NCBI RefSeq assembly: GCF_002154895.1
Contig: NZ_MUIZ01000003.1
Span: 248,001-312,000 of the forward strand
DNA length: 64,000 bases
Source of the DNA: Lactococcus petauri
Lineage (GTDB): Bacteria; Bacillota; Bacilli; Lactobacillales; Streptococcaceae
Direction: 5' to 3'
Below are positions 8,254-16,498 of the stretch, one piece after another. Positions within the stretch are counted from its first letter, which is position 1; every line of letters starts with the position of its first letter. The notes beneath the pieces were generated by a model. The model was not told the origin of the DNA and ran no database searches. It saw only the letters and a list, made by a program, of their open reading frames with translations. The translations under genes and the position numbers were made by a program.

Positions 8254-9156
8254 TCAGAGAACTAAAGCAAGCAGCATGAGACCCGCTTGCAATAGCGAGA
8301 AGACCATTAATATTTTTACTGAAGCAATAAAAGTTTCACTTTTTACTTGTCTTTGGAGGTAAGGACGCGCTTGTTTGATAATGAAAGGCAAAAGTATAAA
8401 CATGAGCAACATGAGTGGAGAGATTAGTCCCAGAACTACTGCCCCAACGATTGAGATATAGGCCAATATAATGGCTAATGTCCACCAGCGCAAAGCATTC
8501 TTTCTCCCGATGTAATGCACGATAGTATATCGATGATTACCTTCATCCTCTTCCAAATCACAAGTGTTATTGGCCAGCATCAAGTTAGAAATTAACAAGG
8601 TACTTGGTAAAGCAACAAGGAAGGTTGATGCCAAAGTTGCAAAATCCCAAACAAAAACAGCACTCGTATTGATATACACACAGATCAGAAAAATTAAGTA
8701 GCCCATTGTTACACCACTGGCCAACTCACCTACAGGTAAACTTGATAAGGGTTTTGGTCCAGCTGAGTAAAAGATACCAATGAAATAGCAAAAAAGTCCT
8801 AACCAAAACACCGGCCAGCCCACAAGTCCTGCTACAATTAATCCTAAAATCAAGGAAAGAGAGAAGAAGAAGAGTAACAAGCCCTTTATCAGCGAAAGTG
8901 ATAGATTTTCCCGACCAATGATATTGGTATTTTTCTTGTAATCTTCCGTATCCACAGCCTTATGGTAATCATTGTAGTTGTCCCAAATATCTACAAAACA
9001 GTTAAAGCAGAACATAGCCACAAAGTAGATGATTAATGGGCCAAAATTGGCTATTTGATAATGATAAAGTGAATAAGCAACTCCCAGTATAAAAGGAAAA
9101 ACGCTCGCTGTTTTAGCTTTCAGCTCAATAAGCTCAGCAAATATTTTAAAGTTCAT
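8254..9156 (-). CDS. menA: 1,4-dihydroxy-2-naphthoate polyprenyltransferase MenA
   Basis: 300 residues of a UbiA-superfamily integral membrane protein with about eight to nine helices. The first Asp-rich motif is DNYNDYHKAVDTED (residues 59-72), which binds the Mg-diphosphate of the prenyl donor. The second is NTCDLEEDEGNHR near 195-207. It attaches the polyprenyl tail to dihydroxynaphthoate in menaquinone synthesis. It lies 3 nt downstream of the polyprenyl diphosphate synthase gene, which supplies its substrate, giving a two-gene tail-and-attachment unit. Confidence 0.92.
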   Translation of the reverse strand: MNFKIFAELIELKAKTASVFPFILGVAYSLYHYQIANFGPLIIYFVAMFCFNCFVDIWDNYNDYHKAVDTEDYKKNTNIIGRENLSLSLIKGLLLFFFSLSLILGLIVAGLVGWPVFWLGLFCYFIGIFYSAGPKPLSSLPVGELASGVTMGYLIFLICVYINTSAVFVWDFATLASTFLVALPSTLLISNLMLANNTCDLEEDEGNHRYTIVHYIGRKNALRWWTLAIILAYISIVGAVVLGLISPLMLLMFILLPFIIKQARPYLQRQVKSETFIASVKILMVFSLLQAGLMLLALVL

Positions 9157-9159
9157 TTT

Positions 9160-10140
9160 TTAATAATTTCTTTGTAATAAGGTTTGGGTAACTTCCATCA
9201 AAATTTCGCGGTTACGAGATTCTGGGAATTTTTCTATTTCAAGTAACGCTTGATTGGTTAGATGTTTTGCTAAGAAAAGACTTCCTGTAATGCCTCCTAG
9301 ATCAGTGACCAGTTCGGAAAATTCGATACATTCTTGACGACTCAGTCCTTCTGGTGCTTCCAGATAAGGTAGGACTTTTTCAGGCGCATCTTCTTTTGCC
9401 AGCAACAAGGGTAAGGTATAAATCCCTTGACGAAAATCCGTTAATATTGGTTTATCAGCTTCTTCCAAACCGACTGTAAAATTAAGTACATCATCATAAA
9501 TCTGAAAAGCAAGACCAATCGCTAAACCAATCTTTCGTGCAGACCGTTGCATCTGCTTATCACCACCAGAGAAATACACACCTTCTAAACAAGCTAAACT
9601 CAATAGCTCTGCAGTTTTACCACTGATAGCTTTAAGATAGCGTCTAATACTGTTGTCTGCATTAAAAGCTGATTGCATCTGTGTAAGTTCACCTTGAAGA
9701 ATCTTTTTCATCGATCTTGCATTACGCGGCAAAAATGGTGTCGCAGCCATTGTTTCACAAAGCAACTCGAAGTAAACCGTATAAATAAAATCACCCGTGT
9801 ATACTGCAACATCCTTGCCAAATTGTGCTTCAACACTCGGCAAGCCTCGACGTAAAGGGGAATCATCAATAACATCATCATGAATCAATGTTGCCGAGTG
9901 TAACAACTCCAAACTGGCTGCTATTTTAACCAAACGTTCTTCGTCTTCTATCTCCTCGTCAACTAAGCCAGAAAATAGAAAAAAAAGCGCTGGCCGAACC
10001 ATTTTACCTCCGCGCGTCGTAAACTTTTGTAATGCGTCACGTATATCTGTATTATTTACCGCTAAACGTTCTGTCATCATAGTTTGTACCGCGATAAGTT
10101 TTTCCTTAATTTCAGGATAGTCCTGCCAAAAATCTAGCAC
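9160..10140 (-). CDS. Long-chain polyprenyl diphosphate synthase (menaquinone side chain)
   Basis: 326 residues, trans-isoprenyl diphosphate synthase fold. GGKMVRP is at 44-50. The first Asp-rich motif DDVIDD is at 88-93 followed by SPLRRG. The second Asp-rich motif reads DDVLN near 215 where DDxxD is usual. It elongates farnesyl or geranyl diphosphate for MenA, encoded directly downstream. The start is GTG at 10140 with an AAGGGG site. Chain length cannot be read from sequence by eye. In other lactococci the gene is called preA, ispB or hepT. Confidence 0.88.
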   Translation of the reverse strand: MLDFWQDYPEIKEKLIAVQTMMTERLAVNNTDIRDALQKFTTRGGKMVRPALFFLFSGLVDEEIEDEERLVKIAASLELLHSATLIHDDVIDDSPLRRGLPSVEAQFGKDVAVYTGDFIYTVYFELLCETMAATPFLPRNARSMKKILQGELTQMQSAFNADNSIRRYLKAISGKTAELLSLACLEGVYFSGGDKQMQRSARKIGLAIGLAFQIYDDVLNFTVGLEEADKPILTDFRQGIYTLPLLLAKEDAPEKVLPYLEAPEGLSRQECIEFSELVTDLGGITGSLFLAKHLTNQALLEIEKFPESRNREILMEVTQTLLQRNY

Positions 10141-10246
10141 TTTTTCCCCTTACTACCTATATCTATCGTTTTTATATCTCTCTTATTCTAGCAAAATCCA
10201 CCTTAAATTTCGATATAAACGACTCACTTTTTTCTCTTATTACTTA

Positions 10247-10858
10247 TTATCGAATTTCAATAATATTTTGTTGTGGCAAGCGGTAACTTGCTTGACCTTT
10301 TGCTTCTGATGAGCCCAATACAACCAAGAGCTCTGGACGGTAACGTTTATCGACTTCGAGAATTTCATTCACGCGCTCAGTACGTTCAAAGCCAAGAATA
10401 ATATTGCCTTCATAGCCTCTATTTTTGATGACATACATGAGATTCATCGTCACAAAACCGATATTCAATGATAAATAGCTTGCTTCCATCATCTCGTCCA
10501 TATTTTCAAACATTTGGGGATAGCGACTATTGAAACGTTGCAGTTGTTCACTATCCATTTCTCCAGCCCCAGTACGTGCAATTTCACTTGAGCGTTCAGA
10601 AAGATTAGTATCACTAAAGATAGCAATGACCGCTCCAGCTTCTTTCACTTGTTGACCATTTTTTCCATGAACAACGGATAGAAGTTCTTGACGTTTTTGT
10701 TCACTCTCAACAATGACAAAGTGCCAAGGTTGGATGTTATGTGCAGAAGGTGCTAAACTTGCAGCAGAAATAATCTGTTTCACATCTACTGTTGGTATTT
10801 TTTTACCGTCAAATGTTTTTACAGCGTGGCGTTCTTTATTAATTTTTACAAAATCCAT
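10247..10858 (-). CDS. Nitroreductase family protein
   Basis: 203 residues from ATG 10858, chosen because an AGGAGG-type site directly precedes it; an upstream in-frame ATG at 10894 has none. The start MDFVKINKERHAVKTF and the segment LAPSAHNIQPWHFVIV are typical of FMN-dependent NAD(P)H nitroreductases, where the N-terminal Arg/Lys and the SxxNxQPW loop contact FMN. The physiological substrate is unknown. It lies between the menaquinone genes and the arc cluster and probably has its own promoter. Confidence 0.88.
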   Translation of the reverse strand: MDFVKINKERHAVKTFDGKKIPTVDVKQIISAASLAPSAHNIQPWHFVIVESEQKRQELLSVVHGKNGQQVKEAGAVIAIFSDTNLSERSSEIARTGAGEMDSEQLQRFNSRYPQMFENMDEMMEASYLSLNIGFVTMNLMYVIKNRGYEGNIILGFERTERVNEILEVDKRYRPELLVVLGSSEAKGQASYRLPQQNIIEIR

Positions 10859-10904
10859 GAATATCCTCCTCTCATTATTGTACCAAATTTGCATATTTTT
10901 AGTA

Positions 10905-10927
10905 TATAAAAAAGGGGTAAATCCCCT
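10905..10927 (-). terminator. Terminator of the arc cluster (after arcT)
   Basis: A 5-bp GC stem AGGGG / CCCCT (10913-10917, 10923-10927) with loop TAAAT is followed on the minus strand by a T run, 9 nt past the arcT stop. Confidence 0.75.
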
Positions 10928-10935
10928 CTATTATC

Positions 10936-12066
10936 CTATTTGTTATATTCTCGCAAAAATTGAGACAAAGCAGACAAACCCTCGCGTAATGTCTTTTCAT
11001 CCGTACAATAGCCTAAACGTGCATAGCCTGGCAAGTCAAACCTATTGCCCGGTACTAAAAGAACGCCTTTGTTTTTAAGCAAGGCCACGCAAAATTCTTC
11101 TGTTTGGGCCGGATCGAGCGTTTCAAATTTCACAAAGCTTGTCGATACTGCTTTAGGAAATATCATTGATACAAGTGGCTCATTTTCCACCCATTCCCGA
11201 AGTATCTGCAAATTATTAGTGACGATTTCTTTATTTCGCGCCAGTACTTGATCACGGTGTTTTAAGACTAGAGTTCCTAAGGCATCATCAAAGACTCCAC
11301 AACAAATCATTGTATAATCGCGGTATTTGCGAAACTCATCTGCTAGTTTTTCATCTTGAGTCGCCACCCAACCTAAACGTACACCAGGTACAGAATATGT
11401 TTTAGAAAGCGAGTTCGTCGAGATACCTTTTTCATATAAGTCAACAATTGGCGCATAATCTTCCGCATCATCAAGAGGCAAGTAAACCTCGTCGACCAAG
11501 ACATAAGCACCAACTGTTCGAGCCAGCTGAATGACCTCTTCCAAAAAGGCACGGTTTAGGGTTGTACCTGTCGGATTATTGGCATTGTTCAAACAAATCA
11601 TCTTTGTGTTTGGACGAATCATCTGACGGAGTTCATCCAATCGTGGATACCAGTTTTCCGATTCATAAATTTGCCAAAACTCAATTTCGGCTCCTAAAGA
11701 ACGTGGAATATCATAGAGCTGCTGGTAACTTGGATACTCTGCAATCACATGATCTCCCGGCTCGATCAATCCATACAAGACCAAATGATTGGCACCCGTT
11801 GCGCCATTTGTCGCCAAAATATTTTCTGCGGGAACTTTCTTATAAAGCTTGGCTACTTCTTGCTTAAATTCAGGAGAGCCTTCAATCCATCCGTAGTTAA
11901 ATTTTTCCTGCATTAAGTGAGACATAAAGCTTTGGCCCTTGTCTTCTTCCAGATTTAATATTTCTTGCAACGTCATGGATGAAATCGTTGATTGAGCAAT
12001 GTCATAAACTGCTTCTTTTTCCCATACATTGAGCCATTCTTCTACTCCAAAACCATCTATCTTCAT
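10936..12066 (-). CDS. arcT: Aminotransferase class I/II of the arginine deiminase cluster (ArcT-like)
   Basis: 376 residues, fold-type I PLP enzyme. NNANNPTG is near residue 160 and the PLP lysine lies in SLSKTYSVPGVRLGW near 218. The start ATG 12066 has AGGAGGG 5 nt upstream, overlapping the stop of the previous gene; an ATG at 12087 would include that site and is rejected. arcT genes accompany the arginine deiminase pathway in lactococci and other Lactobacillales, but the transamination they catalyse there is not firmly known. Confidence 0.85.
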   Translation of the reverse strand: MKIDGFGVEEWLNVWEKEAVYDIAQSTISSMTLQEILNLEEDKGQSFMSHLMQEKFNYGWIEGSPEFKQEVAKLYKKVPAENILATNGATGANHLVLYGLIEPGDHVIAEYPSYQQLYDIPRSLGAEIEFWQIYESENWYPRLDELRQMIRPNTKMICLNNANNPTGTTLNRAFLEEVIQLARTVGAYVLVDEVYLPLDDAEDYAPIVDLYEKGISTNSLSKTYSVPGVRLGWVATQDEKLADEFRKYRDYTMICCGVFDDALGTLVLKHRDQVLARNKEIVTNNLQILREWVENEPLVSMIFPKAVSTSFVKFETLDPAQTEEFCVALLKNKGVLLVPGNRFDLPGYARLGYCTDEKTLREGLSALSQFLREYNK

Positions 12067-12076
12067 ATGTGCCCTC

Positions 12077-12568
12077 CTAAATATCAATTATAGTATAAGT
12101 ATAGCATTGTGCATCCAGTATTTTAAAGCAATCTTCCATTGGAAAAAAGATTGTCTTTGTATTGTCATTAGGGTGTAACGTCATAATGTCATGCTCCTCA
12201 AGCATATCTCGGTCAAAATAAACATGCATATTATCCATTTTATTATCAACCAGACCATAAATAGAAACAATCCCAGACTGCAGTCCCAACATGCTTTCCA
12301 AGCGTTCTTCTGATACAAAATGAAGTCGGTTTACTCCAAGTACCTCCCCCAGTTTGTTCATCTCAACGCGCTTACTATCATCCATAATAACCATATAGAA
12401 TTGCGTGGATTTTTTATTAGCCAAAACTAAAGTCTTCGACCTACAACCTTCATGTCCTTCAATATAATGGTCAGATTCTTCTGTAGAATGACTGCCCGGA
12501 TGCTCGACAATTTTATAGGGAATTTCGAGCTGAGCCATTAACTTCTCTACTTCTTTAAAGTCTCTCAT
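12077..12568 (-). CDS. Prolyl-tRNA editing protein, YbaK/ProXp (PrdX) family
   Basis: 163 residues. KTLVLANKKSTQFYMVIM carries the conserved substrate-pocket lysine region, and VNRLHFVSEERLESMLGLQSG and the segment after it fit the YbaK/ProX deacylase fold. Free-standing family members hydrolyse mischarged aminoacyl-tRNA such as Ala-tRNA(Pro). The gene is inserted between arcC and arcT and keeps the strand and tight spacing of the cluster; it starts just downstream of the arcC terminator. Which tRNA it edits cannot be read here. Confidence 0.82.
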   Translation of the reverse strand: MRDFKEVEKLMAQLEIPYKIVEHPGSHSTEESDHYIEGHEGCRSKTLVLANKKSTQFYMVIMDDSKRVEMNKLGEVLGVNRLHFVSEERLESMLGLQSGIVSIYGLVDNKMDNMHVYFDRDMLEEHDIMTLHPNDNTKTIFFPMEDCFKILDAQCYTYTIIDI

Positions 12569-12584
12569 TCAGCCTCCTCATATA

Positions 12585-12613
12585 AGAAAAAGGCCGCGCA
12601 AAACACGACCTCT
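12585..12613 (-). terminator. Terminator after arcC
   Basis: On the minus strand AGGTCGTG pairs with CGCGGCCT (plus 12604-12611 with 12591-12598), two G-U pairs, loop TTTTG, then five T residues. It lies between the arcC stop (12620) and the ProXp gene start (12568), so it may only attenuate. Confidence 0.65.
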
Positions 12614-12619
12614 TACATT

Positions 12620-13570
12620 TTAGTCAGCAACAATTGTTGTTCCTGAACCATTTGCCAAGAAATCTTCAAGATTTTCAAGGGAAGTAATTGTTGCCGCACG
12701 ACCAGTACGTTCTACAAAAGCCATAGCTGCTTCAACTTTTGGTTTCATAGAGCCTGCAGCAAATTGACCGTCTTCCAAGTAGGCGCCAATTTCAGACAAA
12801 GTAACTTTTTCCAATTTCTTTTGATCTGGTTTGTTGTAATTGACAAAAACATTGTCCACACCTGTCAAAATAACTAACTCGTCACCATCCACAAGTTCTG
12901 CAAGTTTAGCTGCTGAAAAGTCCTTGTCTATTACAGCTTCCACTCCTGTGTATGTGCCGTCTTCATGCTCAACTACAGGAATGCCGCCGCCGCCTGATAC
13001 AGTAGTTAAAACTGCAGCATCTAACAGTGGTTTGATGGCTTCTGCTTCTACAATACGTTCTGGTTTTGGACTGGCAACAACACGACGATACCCACGACCT
13101 GAATCTTCGACAAATTTCCAATCTGGATATTGTTCCAACATTTTGTTCATTTGTGCTTCGTCATAGAATGGGCCAATCGGTTTTGTTGGGTTTTCAAATG
13201 CAGGATCATTACTGTCTACCACGACACGTGTGACAACAGAAGCTACAGGAATTCGTTCCAAGCCTTCTTTGATTAAAGCTTTAGTAAAGGCTTGAGTCAT
13301 CCAGTATCCAATTTGTCCTTGAGTCATAGCCACGGCTGTATCTAAAGGCATCGCAGGATTTTTGGCACTGTCTGATCCCAGTTGTTGTAAAAGTAAATTA
13401 CCAACTTGAGGGCCGTTACCATGCGTAACAACTATTTCTACATCGTTATCCTTAATGAGCGGGATCAATTGACTCGCTGTAACTTCAAGCGCTTCTTGTT
13501 GTGCTTGAGCTGTTGGATCATCTGTCAAAATAGCGTTACCGCCAAGAGCAACTACAATACGTCTAACCAT
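12620..13570 (-). CDS. arcC: Carbamate kinase
   Basis: 316 residues, amino-acid-kinase fold: RRIVVALGGNAIL at the N-terminus, VVTHGNGPQVGNLLLQQ near 47-63, and the Gly-rich TVSGGGGIPVVE near 190. It makes ATP and ammonia plus CO2 from carbamoyl phosphate and ADP, the energy-yielding last step of the arginine deiminase pathway. Only one arcC copy is present here, whereas L. lactis clusters often carry two. A perfect cre sequence sits in its upstream region. Confidence 0.97.
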   Translation of the reverse strand: MVRRIVVALGGNAILTDDPTAQAQQEALEVTASQLIPLIKDNDVEIVVTHGNGPQVGNLLLQQLGSDSAKNPAMPLDTAVAMTQGQIGYWMTQAFTKALIKEGLERIPVASVVTRVVVDSNDPAFENPTKPIGPFYDEAQMNKMLEQYPDWKFVEDSGRGYRRVVASPKPERIVEAEAIKPLLDAAVLTTVSGGGGIPVVEHEDGTYTGVEAVIDKDFSAAKLAELVDGDELVILTGVDNVFVNYNKPDQKKLEKVTLSEIGAYLEDGQFAAGSMKPKVEAAMAFVERTGRAATITSLENLEDFLANGSGTTIVAD

Positions 13571-13596
13571 AATTATTTTCTCCTATTTTATGTTAT

Positions 13597-13610
13597 TAAA
13601 GCGCTTACTT
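13597..13610 (-). promoter_or_regulatory. cre site (CcpA operator) upstream of arcC
   Basis: Read on the minus strand, AGTAAGCGCTTTAA matches the lactococcal cre consensus WGWAARCGYTWWMA at all 14 positions. It is 26 nt upstream of the arcC start codon, in the gap behind arcD. I could not assign a clear promoter in this gap. Confidence 0.75.
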
Positions 13611-13667
13611 TGCGCTTGAAAGAATAAAACTTTTGATTGCTCAAAAATTTTACTCTTAATTTTCTTT

Positions 13668-15131
13668 TTAAATACCAAGTAACTCTCTCAAGCCAAACTG
13701 ATTAGCAAGCAAGCCATAAAGAGCGAGCAAAGCGGCAAGAGTAAAGATAATGATAGCAAACCATTCGCCTGTTGAAATAGTTCTGTTGTTTTCACGTTTT
13801 GCACGGATATAGAGGACAAAACCAACTACATACAGAATGGAAGCCATCCAGACAAACTGCCAACCACTCAGGTAAAGGGCAATAATTTGGAATGCCATGG
13901 CAAAGAAGCCGATTAAAATATTTTTAGTTGATTTTTCGACTAAACCAACTTTTAATAGATATGCACCGACGAGAGCGTAGCAAACCATAATTACTGCAGT
14001 ACAGAGGTAAACAAAGACATTATAAGCATCTGAGGCAAAGTAAGTAATAATGATAAAGAGTTGTACAAAACCTTGAGTCAAAAGCAATGAATTAACAGGT
14101 GCACCAGCTTTATTTTCTTTTCCAAACCAAGCAGGCAAGAGCTTTTGTGAAGCCAATTGAGAAGTTGACTCAACTGGAAGCATCGTCCACGATAACCAAG
14201 CACCGAGAAGTGAAATAATCAACCCGATAGCCATCAAATTACCACCCCAAGGGCCAACCATCTCACGTAAGATACCAACCATACCTGGTTGTGGCATACT
14301 TGCAAGCTGTGCTTGATCCAAATATCCATAAGGTAAGAGCGAGAGCAAGATATAAATCACCAGCAAAGTGAATAACCCAATAATTGAAGCTTTACCAGCA
14401 TCTGATTTTTTCTTAGCACGGTCGCCCATCATTGCCGCACCTTCAATACCAACGAAGACCCAAATCATAACCATCAAGGAACTTTGAATCTGTCCGATTA
14501 ATCCTGAGGCAGTCATCTGAGTAAATGCTGCTGTTCCATCTGTATTAATGACGACATTTTGCCAAAAATGTTCTGTAAAGACTCCAGCTCTGAACATAAC
14601 AATAGCAACAACGGCAAAAATTGCGATTGGAATTAATTTAGCAATGAGTACAATAGCATTAATTACTGCTGCCCCTTCAACCCCACGAATAACAAGTGCA
14701 GTTAAAGACCAAGAAACGACTGAAACAACGATGACTGATAAAAAGGTCAAAGAACCGTCTTCATTAGCAAAAACACCAGGAAAGAAATAGTTGACAGATG
14801 TCATCATCAAGACAGCGAAAGCCACGTTACCTGCCCAAGCGGACAACCAGTAACCCCAGCCTGATAAGAATCCGGCAAAATCACCAAATCCTGCGCGGGC
14901 ATAATCTGAAACACCGGAGAGTTCTGGTTTATTAACAACAAGGTGATTTAAGCTCAAAACGAGCATAAGAATACCAAAACCAATAAAGAGCCATGAAATG
15001 ACCACACCACCTGGTGTGGCTCCATTTGCCAAGTCATTCGAGAGGTTAAATACCCCACCACCAATAGCTCCGGATACGATAATTGCTACGAGGGCCATGA
15101 GCCCTATTCCTTTTTTATTTTCTACTTCCAT
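13668..15131 (-). CDS. arcD: Arginine/ornithine antiporter
   Basis: 487 residues, about 12 to 13 transmembrane helices. The APA-superfamily signature GAIGGGVFNLSNDLANGATPGG is split over residues 17-38. It exchanges external arginine for internal ornithine without net energy cost, feeding ArcA and exporting the ArcB product. The gene lies between arcB and arcC; a large hairpin precedes it, so it may be expressed both by read-through and separately. Confidence 0.95.
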   Translation of the reverse strand: MEVENKKGIGLMALVAIIVSGAIGGGVFNLSNDLANGATPGGVVISWLFIGFGILMLVLSLNHLVVNKPELSGVSDYARAGFGDFAGFLSGWGYWLSAWAGNVAFAVLMMTSVNYFFPGVFANEDGSLTFLSVIVVSVVSWSLTALVIRGVEGAAVINAIVLIAKLIPIAIFAVVAIVMFRAGVFTEHFWQNVVINTDGTAAFTQMTASGLIGQIQSSLMVMIWVFVGIEGAAMMGDRAKKKSDAGKASIIGLFTLLVIYILLSLLPYGYLDQAQLASMPQPGMVGILREMVGPWGGNLMAIGLIISLLGAWLSWTMLPVESTSQLASQKLLPAWFGKENKAGAPVNSLLLTQGFVQLFIIITYFASDAYNVFVYLCTAVIMVCYALVGAYLLKVGLVEKSTKNILIGFFAMAFQIIALYLSGWQFVWMASILYVVGFVLYIRAKRENNRTISTGEWFAIIIFTLAALLALYGLLANQFGLRELLGI

Positions 15132-15242
15132 ATTACTTCCTATTTTTTTTATAAAGTCATATGCTTTAAAAAAGTCTCCAATTATGAAAATATACGAGGT
15201 CTGACCTTTTCAAAACAAGAGTTATAGAGGGAACCAAAAATA

Positions 15243-15311
15243 TTTTTTCCAGATTTGTGCAAACTTCCCACCGGTATTAGGAAGTGGAAAGTCTGTCAAA
15301 TCCGGAAAAAA
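15243..15311 (-). terminator. Large hairpin between arcB and arcD (terminator or processing stem)
   Basis: A 15-bp outer stem (15243-15257 with 15297-15311, one G-U on the minus strand) encloses an inner 6-bp stem ACTTCC / GGAAGT (15263-15268, 15280-15285). The 3' arm ends in six A followed by TATTTTT, a weak U tract, so partial termination or mRNA stabilisation of arcAB is as likely as full termination. Confidence 0.6.
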
Positions 15312-15327
15312 TCAAATTCAAAATTTA

Positions 15328-16371
15328 TTATTTGATACTTGGTACATCTGGAATGAAGAGGTTACCCAAAGTTGCTGCCATAATTGCTTTAATTGAGTGC
15401 ATACGGTTTTCAGCTTCTTCAAATTGACGTGCATATTTAGAACGGAATACTTCGTCAGTAACTTCCATTTCAGTCAAGCCATACTCTTCTTTAATTTCTT
15501 TACCATATTCAGTTTCAGTATCGTGGAAGGCTGGCAAGCAGTGCATGAAGATAAGTTCTTCATCTGGAGTTCCAGTCAATTTCATCATATCCATTGTGAT
15601 ACGGTATGGAGTGAGAAGTTCCACACGTTCTTCCCAGTTTGATTCACCCATTGATACCCATACGTCTGAGTAGATAATGTTTGCACCTTTAACCCCTGCT
15701 TCAATATCTGCAGTTGTTTCTGGTTTTGCACCTGACTCAGCTGCAAATTTACGCGCAATTTCCATAACTTCTTCAGAAGGTTGAAGTGATTCAGGCGCTA
15801 CGATAGTTACGCTCACTCCAAGCATCGCACCTGTTACGATAAGAGAGTTAGCCATATTGTTACGACCATCACCGACATAAGCAAGTTTAAGACCTTTAAG
15901 GTAACCAAATTCTTCTTTGATTGTCATGTAGTCTGCAATCATTTGAGTTGGATGCCAATCGTCAGTCAAACCATTCCATACAGGAACTCCTGAGTATTTT
16001 GCCAAATCTTCAACTTCTTTTTGTGAGAAACCACGACGTTCAATTGCATCAAACATTGAGCCAAGAACACGTGCTGTATCTTCAGTAGATTCTTTGATAC
16101 CAAGTTGAATATCATCTTTACCAAGATATTCTGGGTGAGCACCAAGGTCGATAGCTGCTGTTGTAAATGCAGCACGCGTACGTGTAGAAGTTTTAGCAAA
16201 AAGTAAGGCGATATTTTTTCCTTCAAGATAATGGTGAGGGATGTTATTTTTCTTCAATGCTTTTAAGTGAATAGCAAAGTCAACAAGATATTGAATTTCT
16301 GCAGGTGTAAAATCTTTTTCTGCTAAAAATGAACGGCCTTGGAAAACTGAGTTAATTTTTGGTGTTTGCAT
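15328..16371 (-). CDS. arcB: Ornithine carbamoyltransferase, catabolic
   Basis: 347 residues. The carbamoyl-phosphate motif STRTRAAF is near residue 60, HPTQ near 140 and the ornithine-binding HCLPAF near 276. In the arc context it runs in the phosphorolytic direction, splitting citrulline into ornithine and carbamoyl phosphate. It lies 127 nt downstream of arcA, across a nested hairpin. Confidence 0.97.
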   Translation of the reverse strand: MQTPKINSVFQGRSFLAEKDFTPAEIQYLVDFAIHLKALKKNNIPHHYLEGKNIALLFAKTSTRTRAAFTTAAIDLGAHPEYLGKDDIQLGIKESTEDTARVLGSMFDAIERRGFSQKEVEDLAKYSGVPVWNGLTDDWHPTQMIADYMTIKEEFGYLKGLKLAYVGDGRNNMANSLIVTGAMLGVSVTIVAPESLQPSEEVMEIARKFAAESGAKPETTADIEAGVKGANIIYSDVWVSMGESNWEERVELLTPYRITMDMMKLTGTPDEELIFMHCLPAFHDTETEYGKEIKEEYGLTEMEVTDEVFRSKYARQFEEAENRMHSIKAIMAATLGNLFIPDVPSIK

Positions 16372-16418
16372 TTAATTTTCTCCTAAATATAATTTTTTTA
16401 TTTTTTTGAAATAAGGAC

Positions 16419-16481
16419 ATTTGCTTGTGCTGTAAGCAATAAAGTGTCAACAAGGTTGACAGAGCTGTAAACCAAGCAAAT
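16419..16481 (-). other. Nested hairpins in the arcA-arcB gap
   Basis: An outer 8-bp stem ATTTGCTT / AAGCAAAT (16419-16426, 16474-16481) encloses a 7-bp stem TGTCAAC / GTTGACA with a 3-nt loop (16445-16451, 16455-16461). No strong U tract follows the inner stem, so an RNA-stability or processing element is more likely than a terminator. Confidence 0.55.
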
Positions 16482-16498
16482 AGAGGGTAAAACTTTGA

